Origin: a virus
Virus record (IMG/VR): IMGVR_UViG_3300031857_000481
Span: 1-39,890 of that record
Length of the DNA: 39,890 nucleotides
Strand: one strand, 5' to 3'
Made by a program: the position numbers and the translations under genes. Position 1 is the first letter of the stretch; every line of letters begins with the position of its first letter. Positions 21,726-27,838 of the stretch are shown piece after piece. The notes under the pieces were generated by a model. The model ran no database searches and was not told the origin of the DNA. It was given only the letters and a program-made list of their open reading frames with translations.

Positions 21726-22370
21726 TTACGCAGCCACCCGACGACGGCGCTTCGGCTCTTCAGCCGGCGCCTCGGGCTCCTCGGCCTCGGCAGCCGGGCC
21801 ATCCATGCTCATCCACTCCTTCACCTCGAAGACCGGGGTGTAAATGCGGCCATACGACTTGTGCTGGTAGTGGTCGCGTTCCAGCGTGACGACCGGCACG
21901 GGCTTGGTCTGGTCTTTATCGACCTGACCCGCAACGGCAAGAGCAAGCTCCTGCACCGCACGCTTTCCGCCAACACTGGTGGCGGAGAACCGTGCTTCCA
22001 TGCCGGCGTCCTCGCCGGAGATGCACTTCAGCGAAAACCCGACCTGCGGCTCCCAGCCCTTGGACGCGCCTGGCGGCGCGGCCTCGACCTCGGGCAGCGG
22101 GTCGGTCATGGCCGCCATCTTCTCGCCCAACACTTGGCCGTCGCCCCACGCGATGAAGCCGTGGGTGAAGCTGAACGGATTGACCGCCCACTTCGCCCCC
22201 GCTTCCACCTCGTCCTGGTCGGCACCAAACACCCAGTGGCCCGTGCGATCCATTTTCAGGATCACCATGCCACCCGCAGGCGCGACCTGTTGGGCCGCGA
22301 CCCGCAGGGCCGAGGAAAGAGACTGCACGCTGGGCAGGCCAGCAGACTTGAACGCTACTAGATTGGACAT
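21726..22370 (-). CDS. Putative replication-associated (ssDNA-binding-like) protein
   Basis: A 214-residue protein, MSNLVAFKSAGLPSVQSLSS at the start, with VILKMDRTGHWVFGADQDEV, NPFSFTHGFIAWGDG, PQVGFSLKCIS and VVTLERDHYQHKSYGRIYTP, ending in an acidic Ala/Glu/Pro tail and a basic KRRRR cluster. The beta-rich core with a low-complexity tail, and its place between a recombination nuclease and the polymerase, suggest single-stranded-DNA binding, but I recognise no named family. Start at 22370 has GGAG eight bases upstream; a longer frame overlaps the nuclease gene without a site. Confidence 0.65.
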   Translation of the reverse strand: MSNLVAFKSAGLPSVQSLSSALRVAAQQVAPAGGMVILKMDRTGHWVFGADQDEVEAGAKWAVNPFSFTHGFIAWGDGQVLGEKMAAMTDPLPEVEAAPPGASKGWEPQVGFSLKCISGEDAGMEARFSATSVGGKRAVQELALAVAGQVDKDQTKPVPVVTLERDHYQHKSYGRIYTPVFEVKEWMSMDGPAAEAEEPEAPAEEPKRRRRVAA

Positions 22371-22383
22371 TTCTGTCACTCCT

Positions 22384-23487
22384 TTACTGGACACGATTAA
22401 GAGCAGCACGAAGCTGCTCGCCTAGCACCAACACCGCAGGCCGGGGGTCCGACTCAGCAGCGAGGGTGTTGCCGGACGACACTGCGACGACGAGATCGTC
22501 GGGCAGTGGCAGTCCACGCTTCTTCAGCACTTTCTCGGCCTGGGCGGGCGAGAGCAGCACTGTCTTTGTCTCTACGAAATCTTCGCCCAGCACCTGAGCA
22601 GCTTTGGCCTCATCGGCCCACTGCCGCACAGCGCGCTTGGCTACTAGTTTGTACCCCGGGACCGGGATGTTTTTCTCAAGCCGCGCCTGCGCCAGCGCAC
22701 GGGCGTCGCTGATAAAGGACTCCAGCGCATCGGCGCGGGCCAGCACTTGGCCCAGCATGGGGCCATCGATGTCCTTCAGCGCCGTATGCACCACGCGGTC
22801 GATGCTGCCGTTCATCTGCGGGCAGATGGGCTTGGCGGTGCACCAGCGGCACCAATCGCCGATGGCCAGCGGCGGGTCACGCTCCGCGGCCACGCGGACT
22901 GCGTTGACCAACTGCCGCTCAAACTGATCGACCCGCGCCCACGTCGTCACCCAGCGCCGGACGTGCGGCGGCTGGACGATGACGATCTCCACCTCGCGGG
23001 TGCCCTCGATGGCCCAGGCCAACGTGCTGGTCTTCTTCGCCGCAGCGGCGTAAAACAGCCCTTGGTAGGACTCCTCGGCCTCGACCATGACGCCGTCGCC
23101 GAACTTCCAATCGCCGATCAAGCAGCGGTCGTTCAGCCGGCCCACCAGGTCGGCGTTGCCGAACACGCCCTCCAAGCCCTTGACGCCCTCAAACTCGACC
23201 TGCACCTCCTGCACGAAGGTCATGTCCTGCCCGGGGTCGATCTGGTCAAGCGCGTCGAGGCAGAACTGCAACTTGTCGACCTGCTCGGGCGTCAGACCGT
23301 GCTTGGCGATCACGTCGCCCATCTCGCCGTCTGCCAGCAGGTCCTCCATGCAGGCGTGCAGCATGGTGCCCTCGGCGGCGTACCTGCTCTCGACTTGGGG
23401 CGGCATGCGCTGGACCAGCGCCACGCTGCCGGGGCAGTTGATGACGCGCTTGGCGGTGGACCCGCCGACTACTTTACTGTGCTGCAC
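22384..23487 (-). CDS. Cas4/RecB-like nuclease (DUF2800)
   Basis: A 367-residue protein of the PD-(D/E)xK type. HSKVVGGSTAKRVINCPGSV is the typical DUF2800 start; AAEGTMLHACMEDLL carries the His of the fold; FGNADLVGRL and LIGDWKFG give the catalytic Asp/Lys; SYQGLFYAAAA is the QxxxY motif; and CRWCTAKPICP a Cys cluster that could hold an iron-sulfur centre as in Cas4/AddB proteins. The role is probably DNA end processing in recombination or replication. I prefer the GTG at 23487 (GGAG four bases upstream) to the TTG at 23499, because family members begin near HSKVVGGS. First gene after the minus-strand promoter. Confidence 0.82.
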   Translation of the reverse strand: MQHSKVVGGSTAKRVINCPGSVALVQRMPPQVESRYAAEGTMLHACMEDLLADGEMGDVIAKHGLTPEQVDKLQFCLDALDQIDPGQDMTFVQEVQVEFEGVKGLEGVFGNADLVGRLNDRCLIGDWKFGDGVMVEAEESYQGLFYAAAAKKTSTLAWAIEGTREVEIVIVQPPHVRRWVTTWARVDQFERQLVNAVRVAAERDPPLAIGDWCRWCTAKPICPQMNGSIDRVVHTALKDIDGPMLGQVLARADALESFISDARALAQARLEKNIPVPGYKLVAKRAVRQWADEAKAAQVLGEDFVETKTVLLSPAQAEKVLKKRGLPLPDDLVVAVSSGNTLAAESDPRPAVLVLGEQLRAALNRVQ

Positions 23488-23517
23488 ACTGAACTCCAAT
23501 GAATTGAACGAGCCCGC

Positions 23518-23546
23518 AGTCTAGGGTGTTGCTAAAAATTTGTCAA
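23518..23546 (-). promoter_or_regulatory. Sigma70-type promoter for replication operon
   Basis: On the minus strand TTGACA (23546-23541), a perfect -35 box, is followed after 17 bases by TAGACT (23523-23518), four of six matches to TATAAT. Transcription would start about 23511, some 24 bases before the nuclease GTG. Confidence 0.7.
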
Positions 23547-23549
23547 CAC
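23526..23549. promoter_or_regulatory. 24-bp dyad overlapping both divergent promoters
   Basis: GTGTTG (23526-23531) and CAACAC (23544-23549) are exact reverse complements flanking an AT-rich centre. The dyad covers the -35 of the minus promoter and the -35 of the plus promoter candidate, a layout expected of a shared operator. Confidence 0.5.
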
Positions 23550-23557
23550 GCTACCAT
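23529..23557 (+). promoter_or_regulatory. Promoter candidate for early plus operon
   Basis: TTGCTA (23529-23534) and TACCAT (23552-23557) are 17 bases apart, each with four of six consensus bases. Transcription would start near 23564, shortly before the first plus-strand gene at 23579. Confidence 0.45.
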
Positions 23558-23578
23558 GACAAAAAATTTGGAGAAGCA

Positions 23579-23710
23579 GTGATCCCTCATCTGTTCCTGC
23601 GGCGGTGTTTCGATTGCAACCGCAACCTGAGAGATCACGCGGGCAGCAGCCTGCACAGGCGCATCTGGCGCTGCGCGGCCTGCACAGCGAAAAGGAAAAG
23701 CAATGCTTGA
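23579..23710 (+). CDS. Zinc-ribbon peptide (43 aa)
   Basis: A 43-residue ORF starting GTG with TTTGGAG five bases upstream. It has CFDC near residues 10-13 and CAAC near 32-35, two CxxC knuckles of a small zinc ribbon, in a basic context (LRRCFDCNRNLRDHAGSS; RRIWRCAACTAKRKSNA). It overlaps the VRR-NUC start by eight bases. It is the first gene of the early operon, so a nucleic-acid-binding regulatory role is plausible. Confidence 0.6.
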   Translation: MIPHLFLRRCFDCNRNLRDHAGSSLHRRIWRCAACTAKRKSNA

Positions 23711-23984
23711 GAAGGACATCGAGAAGCGGCTTGTCGCGGGGGTCACGGCCCTTGGCGGCAAAGCGTGGAAGTTCGTATCGCCTGCGCACCGCGGCGTGAG
23801 CGACCGGTTGGTCGTGCTGCCTGGTGGCCGCGTGTGGTTCGTCGAGTTGAAGACGGAAACCGGGCATCTTACGCCGTTGCAGGAGGTGTTCCGGCGTGAG
23901 GTGCAGGCGCTTGGCTGCAATTACGTCTGCCTGTACGGCGCGGCGGACGTGGACAACTGGCTGCTGTATGTGGAGGCCGCATGA
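23703..23984 (+). CDS. VRR-NUC domain nuclease
   Basis: A 93-residue protein that is just one VRR-NUC domain: MLEKDIEKRL at the start, GVSDRLVVLPGGRVWFVELK with Asp 34, Glu 48 and Lys 50, then TPLQ (Gln 60). These are the PD-(D/E)xK residues. Stand-alone VRR-NUC proteins are common in phages beside SNF2-like helicases and are thought to act in DNA repair or branch cleavage. It is coupled by overlap to genes on both sides. Length and motifs are as usual for the family. Confidence 0.9.
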   Translation: MLEKDIEKRLVAGVTALGGKAWKFVSPAHRGVSDRLVVLPGGRVWFVELKTETGHLTPLQEVFRREVQALGCNYVCLYGAADVDNWLLYVEAA

Positions 23985-24217
23985 CCACCCTACGCGAAGC
24001 CGCCCAGCAGGCGCTGGAGGCTGTTGAGCAAACGCGCCGCCTTATGCCCGACTCGTATTACTACGAGCGGCTGCACAAAGCTGCCGCCGCCCTCCGCGCC
24101 GCGCTGGCAGAGCCGGTTGAGTACGCCGTCGAGCCCAACGGCAAGCGCAGTCCTTTGCTCACTCACATGATGAACAAGCGAACTAAAGAAGACCTCCGCG
24201 CAAGGGGTAACACATGA
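23981..24217 (+). CDS. Small helical protein (78 aa)
   Basis: A 78-residue protein (MTTLREAAQQALEAVEQTRR; RAALAEPVEYAVEPNGKRSP). Its N-terminus and the AALAEPV motif recur in the 194-residue protein downstream (24617-25201), where the DNA is also repeated, so the two genes share duplicated modules. ATGA overlaps link it to neighbours on both sides. The MTTLRxAAQQALE family is frequent in betaproteobacterial phages; function unknown. Confidence 0.7.
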   Translation: MTTLREAAQQALEAVEQTRRLMPDSYYYERLHKAAAALRAALAEPVEYAVEPNGKRSPLLTHMMNKRTKEDLRARGNT

Positions 24218-24309
24218 CCCGCATCCATTACTGGTGCCCGGTACATCGGGCTTACGTTACGGCAATCGTGCCTACGCAGGTTGCTTTCACTTTGATGGGG
24301 TGGGTATGA
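24214..24309 (+). CDS. Coupled small ORF (31 aa)
   Basis: A 31-residue ORF (MTRIHYWCPVHRAYVTAIVP; QVAFTLMGWV). Both ends are ATGA overlaps, with the upstream stop and with the downstream start, so ribosomes can pass from gene to gene. It holds a CPVH motif. Family unknown; the exact fit is the reason for the call. Confidence 0.5.
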   Translation: MTRIHYWCPVHRAYVTAIVPTQVAFTLMGWV

Positions 24310-24620
24310 CCGACCGCGAGCTTCTGGAAAACGCCGCGAAGGCGGCGGGGATCGAGTTCTCTGAAACGGGCGGTGGCTCACGCTACGCCCCAAAGCCGGG
24401 GTTTATTCAACCTTATGTCCCGTGGAACCCCCTCACCGACGATGGCGATGCGCTGCGGCTGGCGGTGACCTGCGGTCTTGTTGTGGATTGCAGTCGCCCG
24501 TCTGCCGGTGAGCCGTATAAGCAACACACAATCTGGCTAGACGAAACCATGAGCAATGCAGAGCTTACACGCCGTGCCATCGTCAGGGCTGCTGCCGAGA
24601 TTGGGAGGAACATGAAATGA
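24306..24620 (+). CDS. Conserved phage hypothetical protein
   Basis: A 104-residue protein, MTDRELLENAAKAAGIEFSE at the start, then WNPLTDDGDALRLAVTCGL and a C-terminal helix AELTRRAIVRAAAEIGRNMK. The WNPLxDDGDALRLAV motif is common in small phage proteins of unknown function. I placed the start at 24306 (GGGGTGGGT directly before ATG, overlap with the upstream stop) because the family begins there. Confidence 0.75.
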   Translation: MTDRELLENAAKAAGIEFSETGGGSRYAPKPGFIQPYVPWNPLTDDGDALRLAVTCGLVVDCSRPSAGEPYKQHTIWLDETMSNAELTRRAIVRAAAEIGRNMK

Positions 24621-25201
24621 CCACTCTACGAACCGCCGCCCAGCAGGCGCTGGAGGTGTTGGAACTCGCCTATGGCTACAGCATGAAGAGAGAGGAAGCC
24701 ATTGAAGCCCTCAAGGCCGCGCTGGCAGAGCCGGTGCAGGAGCCACAACTCAAGCGCATTCACCCGCTCGATATGCCGCTGGAGGTTTTTGTTGAGGACT
24801 TGAGCACCCGCCCTCGCAACATCATCAATGCCGAGATAGGGTACTTCACCCATTTTGGCGACGAGTACATCAAGCCGCCGCTTACCGTGCGGCATTTGCT
24901 GATGTTCAGCCGCAAAGAACTGCGCAAGTGGCCCAACCTCGGCAAGCGTTCGTTAAACGAGATTGAGGAAATGCTGCGGAGCCGTGGGTTGCAACTCTGG
25001 GATGAGCATGACGAGCGGTCCCTGCGACTGCTGCGTGAGCATCCGACCTACTTCCGCGCCGCGCTGTCAGAGCCGGTGCAGGAGCCGGTGGCGTGGATGG
25101 TTTACACGCTCGACGGCAAGTCTGTTTGCGTGACAGATAACCCTGCCGACTTCACGCCGGAGCATAGAGCGCTGCCTCTTTATACAAAGGAAAACATATG
25201 A
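24617..25201 (+). CDS. Protein with RNA polymerase alpha C-terminal-domain-like domain
   Basis: A 194-residue protein. Residues ~57-128 resemble the C-terminal DNA-binding domain of bacterial RNA polymerase alpha: DLSTRPRNIINAE aligns with the first helix, and ELRKWPNLGKRSLNEIEEML, then RSRGLQL, with the last two helices. By that alignment the DNA-contact residues of E. coli alpha are kept: Arg 65 (for R265), Asn 68 (N268), Gly 109 (G296), Arg 111 (K298), Ser 112 (S299), Glu 115 (E302). About 13 extra residues (FTHFGDEYIKPP region) interrupt the domain. The flanks are AALAEPVQEP modules shared with the gene at 23981. It may bind UP-element-like DNA or contact host factors to redirect transcription. 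The alignment is by eye; the function is inference. Confidence 0.75.
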   Translation: MTTLRTAAQQALEVLELAYGYSMKREEAIEALKAALAEPVQEPQLKRIHPLDMPLEVFVEDLSTRPRNIINAEIGYFTHFGDEYIKPPLTVRHLLMFSRKELRKWPNLGKRSLNEIEEMLRSRGLQLWDEHDERSLRLLREHPTYFRAALSEPVQEPVAWMVYTLDGKSVCVTDNPADFTPEHRALPLYTKENI

Positions 25202-26481
25202 ACCTGCGCCCCATCCAAGAGCAGGCCGCGGACTTCCTGTACGAGCGCGACCGTGCGCTGGTGCTGGCGCCAGTGGGCGCGGGTAAGACGGCTATCACGC
25301 TGACCGCGATGCGGGACATGGTGGAGAACCATTCCATCCGCTGGCTGGTGGTCGCGCCGCTGCGGGTGGCGGCGAATGTGTGGCCGGTCGAGGCCAAGCT
25401 GTGGGCGCCGTCGCTGAACGTGCGCGTGGCCACAGGCACGCCCAATGCCCGCTACGCGGCGCTGTACGACACCGACGCGGACGTGGTGGTGACCAACTAC
25501 GACAACCTGCAATGGTTGGCCGACCACGCCTTGAACGACTACACGGGCGTGGTGTTCGATGAACTCACGCGGCTGAAGAACCCCAGCGGCAAGCGGTTCA
25601 AGGCGTTGCAGAAGATCATTGAAAGCATCGACATCCGCTGGGGCCTGACCGGCTCGTTCACGTCCAACGGGCTGGAGGATGTCTTTGGCCAGGTGAAGAT
25701 CATCGACCAGAGTCTGCTCGGGCGCAGCAAGGGCGCGTTCATGCAGCAGCATTTCTTCCAGTTCAACCGCGGCACGCACGTCGAGTGGTCGCCGATGCCG
25801 GGCGCGCTGGAGGCGGTCATGCAGCGCATCAAGCCGTCCACCTTCCTGCTGGAGGGCAGCAGCAGCCAGCGGGCGCTGCACACGGTCGAGGTGCCGGTGC
25901 AGATGGAGATGCGCGAGTACGACGAGATGAAGAAGAACTTCGTGCTGGAGTTCCCCGACGAGACGGCCATTGCGCAGAACGCTGCCGTGGTCACGCAGAA
26001 GCTCCAGCAGTTGGCCGCGGGGTTTATCTACACCGGCGACGCGCGGTGGCTGTCGTCGCACAAGCTCGACGCCGTCGAGGAGATCATCAACGAGAACCAG
26101 CGCGCCCCGACCATCGTCTGGTATCAGTACGTCGCCGAGCGCGAGGCGCTGATGCAGCGGTTTCCGCACGCCCGCGACGTGAAGGACGCGGGGGCCATCG
26201 AGGCGTGGAACGCCGGCAAGGTCGAGGTGCTGCTGGCGCACCCGGCCAGCGCAGGCCACGGGCTGAACCTCCAGCACGGCGGGCACCACATGGTGTGGCT
26301 GTCGCTGCCGTGGTCGCTGGAACTCTTTGAACAGGCTGTCGGGCGGTTGCACCGTTCCGGCCAGGCGCGCGACGTATGGTGCTACGTCCTGCTGACCACC
26401 AGCACCATCGACCACAAAATCTGGGCGGCGCTGCGCGACAAACGCAGCCTGTCCACCATCGCATTGGAGTCCCTGAAATGA
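25198..26481 (+). CDS. SNF2-family helicase
   Basis: A 427-residue superfamily 2 DNA-dependent ATPase. Motif I is APVGAGKT (residues 24-31), motif Ia VVAPLRVA, motif II VVFDELTRLKN (DELT in place of DEAH), motif III LTGS, and in the second lobe HPASAGHGLNLQ and motif VI EQAVGRLHRSGQ. Compact phage members of this family occur with VRR-NUC nucleases and may remodel replication forks or displace bound protein. It starts in an ATGA overlap with the alpha-CTD-like gene. All motifs are present. Confidence 0.92.
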   Translation: MNLRPIQEQAADFLYERDRALVLAPVGAGKTAITLTAMRDMVENHSIRWLVVAPLRVAANVWPVEAKLWAPSLNVRVATGTPNARYAALYDTDADVVVTNYDNLQWLADHALNDYTGVVFDELTRLKNPSGKRFKALQKIIESIDIRWGLTGSFTSNGLEDVFGQVKIIDQSLLGRSKGAFMQQHFFQFNRGTHVEWSPMPGALEAVMQRIKPSTFLLEGSSSQRALHTVEVPVQMEMREYDEMKKNFVLEFPDETAIAQNAAVVTQKLQQLAAGFIYTGDARWLSSHKLDAVEEIINENQRAPTIVWYQYVAEREALMQRFPHARDVKDAGAIEAWNAGKVEVLLAHPASAGHGLNLQHGGHHMVWLSLPWSLELFEQAVGRLHRSGQARDVWCYVLLTTSTIDHKIWAALRDKRSLSTIALESLK

Positions 26482-26774
26482 CCAACGGAGAATTGTCATG
26501 GCGAGCAATGGCCCGGCGCCTGCCGACCATGACAGAAGGCGAACTCAAGACTTTGCTTGACGCAGAACTGGTCGGGCAGAGGCGTGTGTTCGTCGCAGAG
26601 CGTCTGCACCAACGCTACAGCACGGTGAGGGCATCAAGAGAGCGCCGGGAACTGATGGAGAGACTACATGAAAATCATCTTGAATCCGTTTCGGACCCCC
26701 AGCCCAGAAGAACTGGTCGCGCGAGAGTTGGACGAGGCGCGGCGCGGGCTGTTGGAAGCACTGACGGGGCGTGA
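26478..26774 (+). CDS. Small hypothetical protein after helicase
   Basis: A 98-residue frame beginning MTNGELSWRAMARRLPTMTE in an ATGA overlap with the helicase stop. Residues 1-65 (EGELKTLLDAELVGQRRVFV, AERLHQRYSTVRASRERREL) look like a real helical domain. The last ~35 residues (SDPQPRRTGRARVGRGAARA) lie over the next gene in another frame and look non-native, so an older stop may have been lost by a frameshift. Confidence 0.6.
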   Translation: MTNGELSWRAMARRLPTMTEGELKTLLDAELVGQRRVFVAERLHQRYSTVRASRERRELMERLHENHLESVSDPQPRRTGRARVGRGAARAVGSTDGA

Positions 26775-26862
26775 CTACGCCATCGCTATGGTGTCGTACC
26801 ACGAGACGCGCATCGAGCGTCTGAAGGCTCAACTCGAAACCGTGGCGCAGGAGGCCGCATGA
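26668..26862 (+). CDS. Small helical protein (64 aa)
   Basis: A 64-residue protein, MKIILNPFRTPSPEELVARE, DEARRGLLEALTGRDYAIAM and HETRIERLKAQLETVAQEAA. The PSPEELxxxELxEARxxLLEA...YHxxRIxxLxxQL pattern is a small coiled-coil family common in phage early operons; function unknown. GAGAG precedes the ATG. It overlaps the previous frame by 107 bases and the next start by four. Confidence 0.72.
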   Translation: MKIILNPFRTPSPEELVARELDEARRGLLEALTGRDYAIAMVSYHETRIERLKAQLETVAQEAA

Positions 26863-27056
26863 TCAAGATCACACCCACCGACGCGCAGTGCGGCGGGCTC
26901 TGGAAGGAAGACCCGCACTGGGGCCGGCTCTACAAGATCGAATGCACGGACTGCGCTCGTAGGGTTTACACGCCTGACAGGAAAACGCCGCTCATCTACC
27001 CTTGGGACGGGCACGGCCCGTGCCCGGATTGGATAGCTCGTGCGTCAGTGTCCTAA
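26859..27056 (+). CDS. Small Cys-containing hypothetical protein
   Basis: A 65-residue protein (MIKITPTDAQCGGLWKEDPH; YKIECTDCARRVYTPDRKTP; GPCPDWIARASVS) with a CTDC knuckle and two further Cys, so a zinc-bound fold is plausible. Starts in an ATGA overlap. The last 17 bases overlap the next gene. Family unknown. Confidence 0.65.
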   Translation: MIKITPTDAQCGGLWKEDPHWGRLYKIECTDCARRVYTPDRKTPLIYPWDGHGPCPDWIARASVS

Positions 27057-27237
27057 GTGCCGGGGTAAGGTCGAGGTGCTACAGACTCGGCCTAGCCTGT
27101 CCGGTTTCACGTCAAGGAGGTATCAATGTCAGAACGGACATCGGTTCAGCACCCGAGAGTTCCTATCGGATGTGACCAACAAGGACGGCACCCTGAAGCA
27201 GCTTCATGTTGCACCGAAATTGGTTTTGAAGACATAA
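27040..27237 (+). CDS. Zinc-ribbon protein, Ogr/NrdR-like N-terminus
   Basis: A 65-residue protein starting GTG: MRQCPKCRGKVEVLQTRPSL, then SRRYQCQNGHRFSTREF. CPKC plus CQNGH form a treble-clef/zinc-ribbon like those at the start of NrdR and in Ogr/Delta-type phage activators; such modules bind DNA or RNA polymerase. It may be a transcription regulator of this phage, which is inference. The codons for Arg-Arg at 27115-27120 (AGG AGG) double as a perfect ribosome binding site for the overlapping frame at 27126. Confidence 0.68.
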   Translation: MRQCPKCRGKVEVLQTRPSLSGFTSRRYQCQNGHRFSTREFLSDVTNKDGTLKQLHVAPKLVLKT

Positions 27238-27332
27238 AGGAAAGCCCGTGGGAATGGATACCCGTGTTCCTCTACCCGTTCCTGATGCTGGCCATCCTGG
27301 TGGTGCTGGCGCTGGTCGTTCTGCACCCGTGA
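27126..27332 (+). CDS. Overlapping single-span membrane protein (68 aa)
   Basis: A 68-residue frame whose first 37 codons lie inside the zinc-ribbon gene in another frame. The ATG is preceded by AAGGAGGT at four bases' distance, the best Shine-Dalgarno match I noticed in the window. The C-terminus (WIPVFLYPFLMLAILVVLALVVL) is a clear membrane helix. The N-terminal part looks non-native, so a shorter form starting downstream is possible. The stop overlaps the next GTG. Confidence 0.5.
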   Translation: MSERTSVQHPRVPIGCDQQGRHPEAASCCTEIGFEDIKESPWEWIPVFLYPFLMLAILVVLALVVLHP

Positions 27333-27463
27333 ATTTCGCGGCGTGGCAGCACGACTCGCTGGTCATGTACGCCACCGACGCCTACGCCCGCATCAACGAG
27401 TTGGAAGCCGACCTCAAGGCCGCGATGGCGGCCTACCGGGATCTGCTGCGCCGCGCTCAGTAA
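27329..27463 (+). CDS. Small helical protein (44 aa)
   Basis: A 44-residue protein (MNFAAWQHDSLVMYATDAYA; INELEADLKAAMAAYRDLLR). I chose the GTG at 27329, which overlaps the preceding stop (GTGA), over an in-frame codon 27 residues earlier whose extension is GC-bias-like. The FAAWQHDxL...ATDAxxR pattern is one I have seen in short phage proteins. It ends the early operon and overlaps the convergent endolysin gene by seven bases. Confidence 0.65.
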   Translation: MNFAAWQHDSLVMYATDAYARINELEADLKAAMAAYRDLLRRAQ

Positions 27464-27819
27464 GACCAGACGGTGGGCTGCTGGCGCAAGTCCAGATGGA
27501 TGAAGCGCCCGGTGCCCTTCTGCTGGACACCGATGCCGGTGAAGCCCAAGTGCATGGCCAGGCGCAGCAGTTCATGCGCGTCTGCGCCTTGCACGCCCAC
27601 GTCGCAGGCCAGGCCGGTGGAGTGCATTCCCGGCTCGGGCTTCGCCTTCTCGATAGGATGGTCAGGGCAGCGGTAGCCTGACGTGATCGACATCGGGCGC
27701 CGGTAGACATCGCGCAGCGCCTGCAACCGACCCATGAACTCGGGCTTCATCTCCTGCTTGCCGCAGTGGCGGCAGCGGAACTCGACCTCGCTGAAGTTCG
27801 GGTAGTCGGCCCAGTTCAT
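27457..27819 (-). CDS. Endolysin, M15 peptidase (D-Ala-D-Ala type)
   Basis: A 120-residue cell-wall peptidase. The zinc ligands of the family are His 66 and Asp 73 (HSTGLACD) and His 108 (FIHLDL), after TSGYRCP at 47-52. An N-terminal FRCRHCG (Cys 16, Cys 19) is an unusual but familiar addition in these short phage versions. It would cut peptidoglycan cross-bridges after holin opening. Start at 27819 removes a poor N-terminal extension. It has no signal peptide, as expected for a holin-dependent enzyme. Confidence 0.85.
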   Translation of the reverse strand: MNWADYPNFSEVEFRCRHCGKQEMKPEFMGRLQALRDVYRRPMSITSGYRCPDHPIEKAKPEPGMHSTGLACDVGVQGADAHELLRLAMHLGFTGIGVQQKGTGRFIHLDLRQQPTVWSY

Positions 27820-27838
27820 GGTCACTTCGCCCGTCCAG

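Larger units (their letters stand above)
23999..25088 (+). repeat. Shared modules between the 78-aa and 194-aa genes
   Basis: A 22-bp word coding for AAQQALE is identical at 23999-24020 and 24635-24656. A second word coding for AALAEPV is identical at 24098-24117 and 24716-24735 and recurs with one change at 25060-25079, followed at the last two sites by the same GCAGGAGCC. Such repeats allow recombination and module shuffling. Confidence 0.8.

Noticed and set aside
20941-21843. 300-aa plus-strand frame over polymerase and the putative ssDNA-binding gene
   Set aside because: It crosses two real minus-strand genes and looks like a GC-bias shadow.
23556-23582. Eight-codon frame MTKNLEKQ before the zinc-ribbon peptide
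   Set aside because: Too short, with no ribosome binding site; its ATG lies at the -10 box of the plus promoter candidate, and its end overlaps the GTG of the supported ORF.
25180-26508. 442-aa open frame antisense to the SNF2 helicase
   Set aside because: Its composition (His, Arg, Gln, Val, Leu with no recognisable domain) is the usual shadow of a GC-rich gene, and the plus strand has all helicase motifs.
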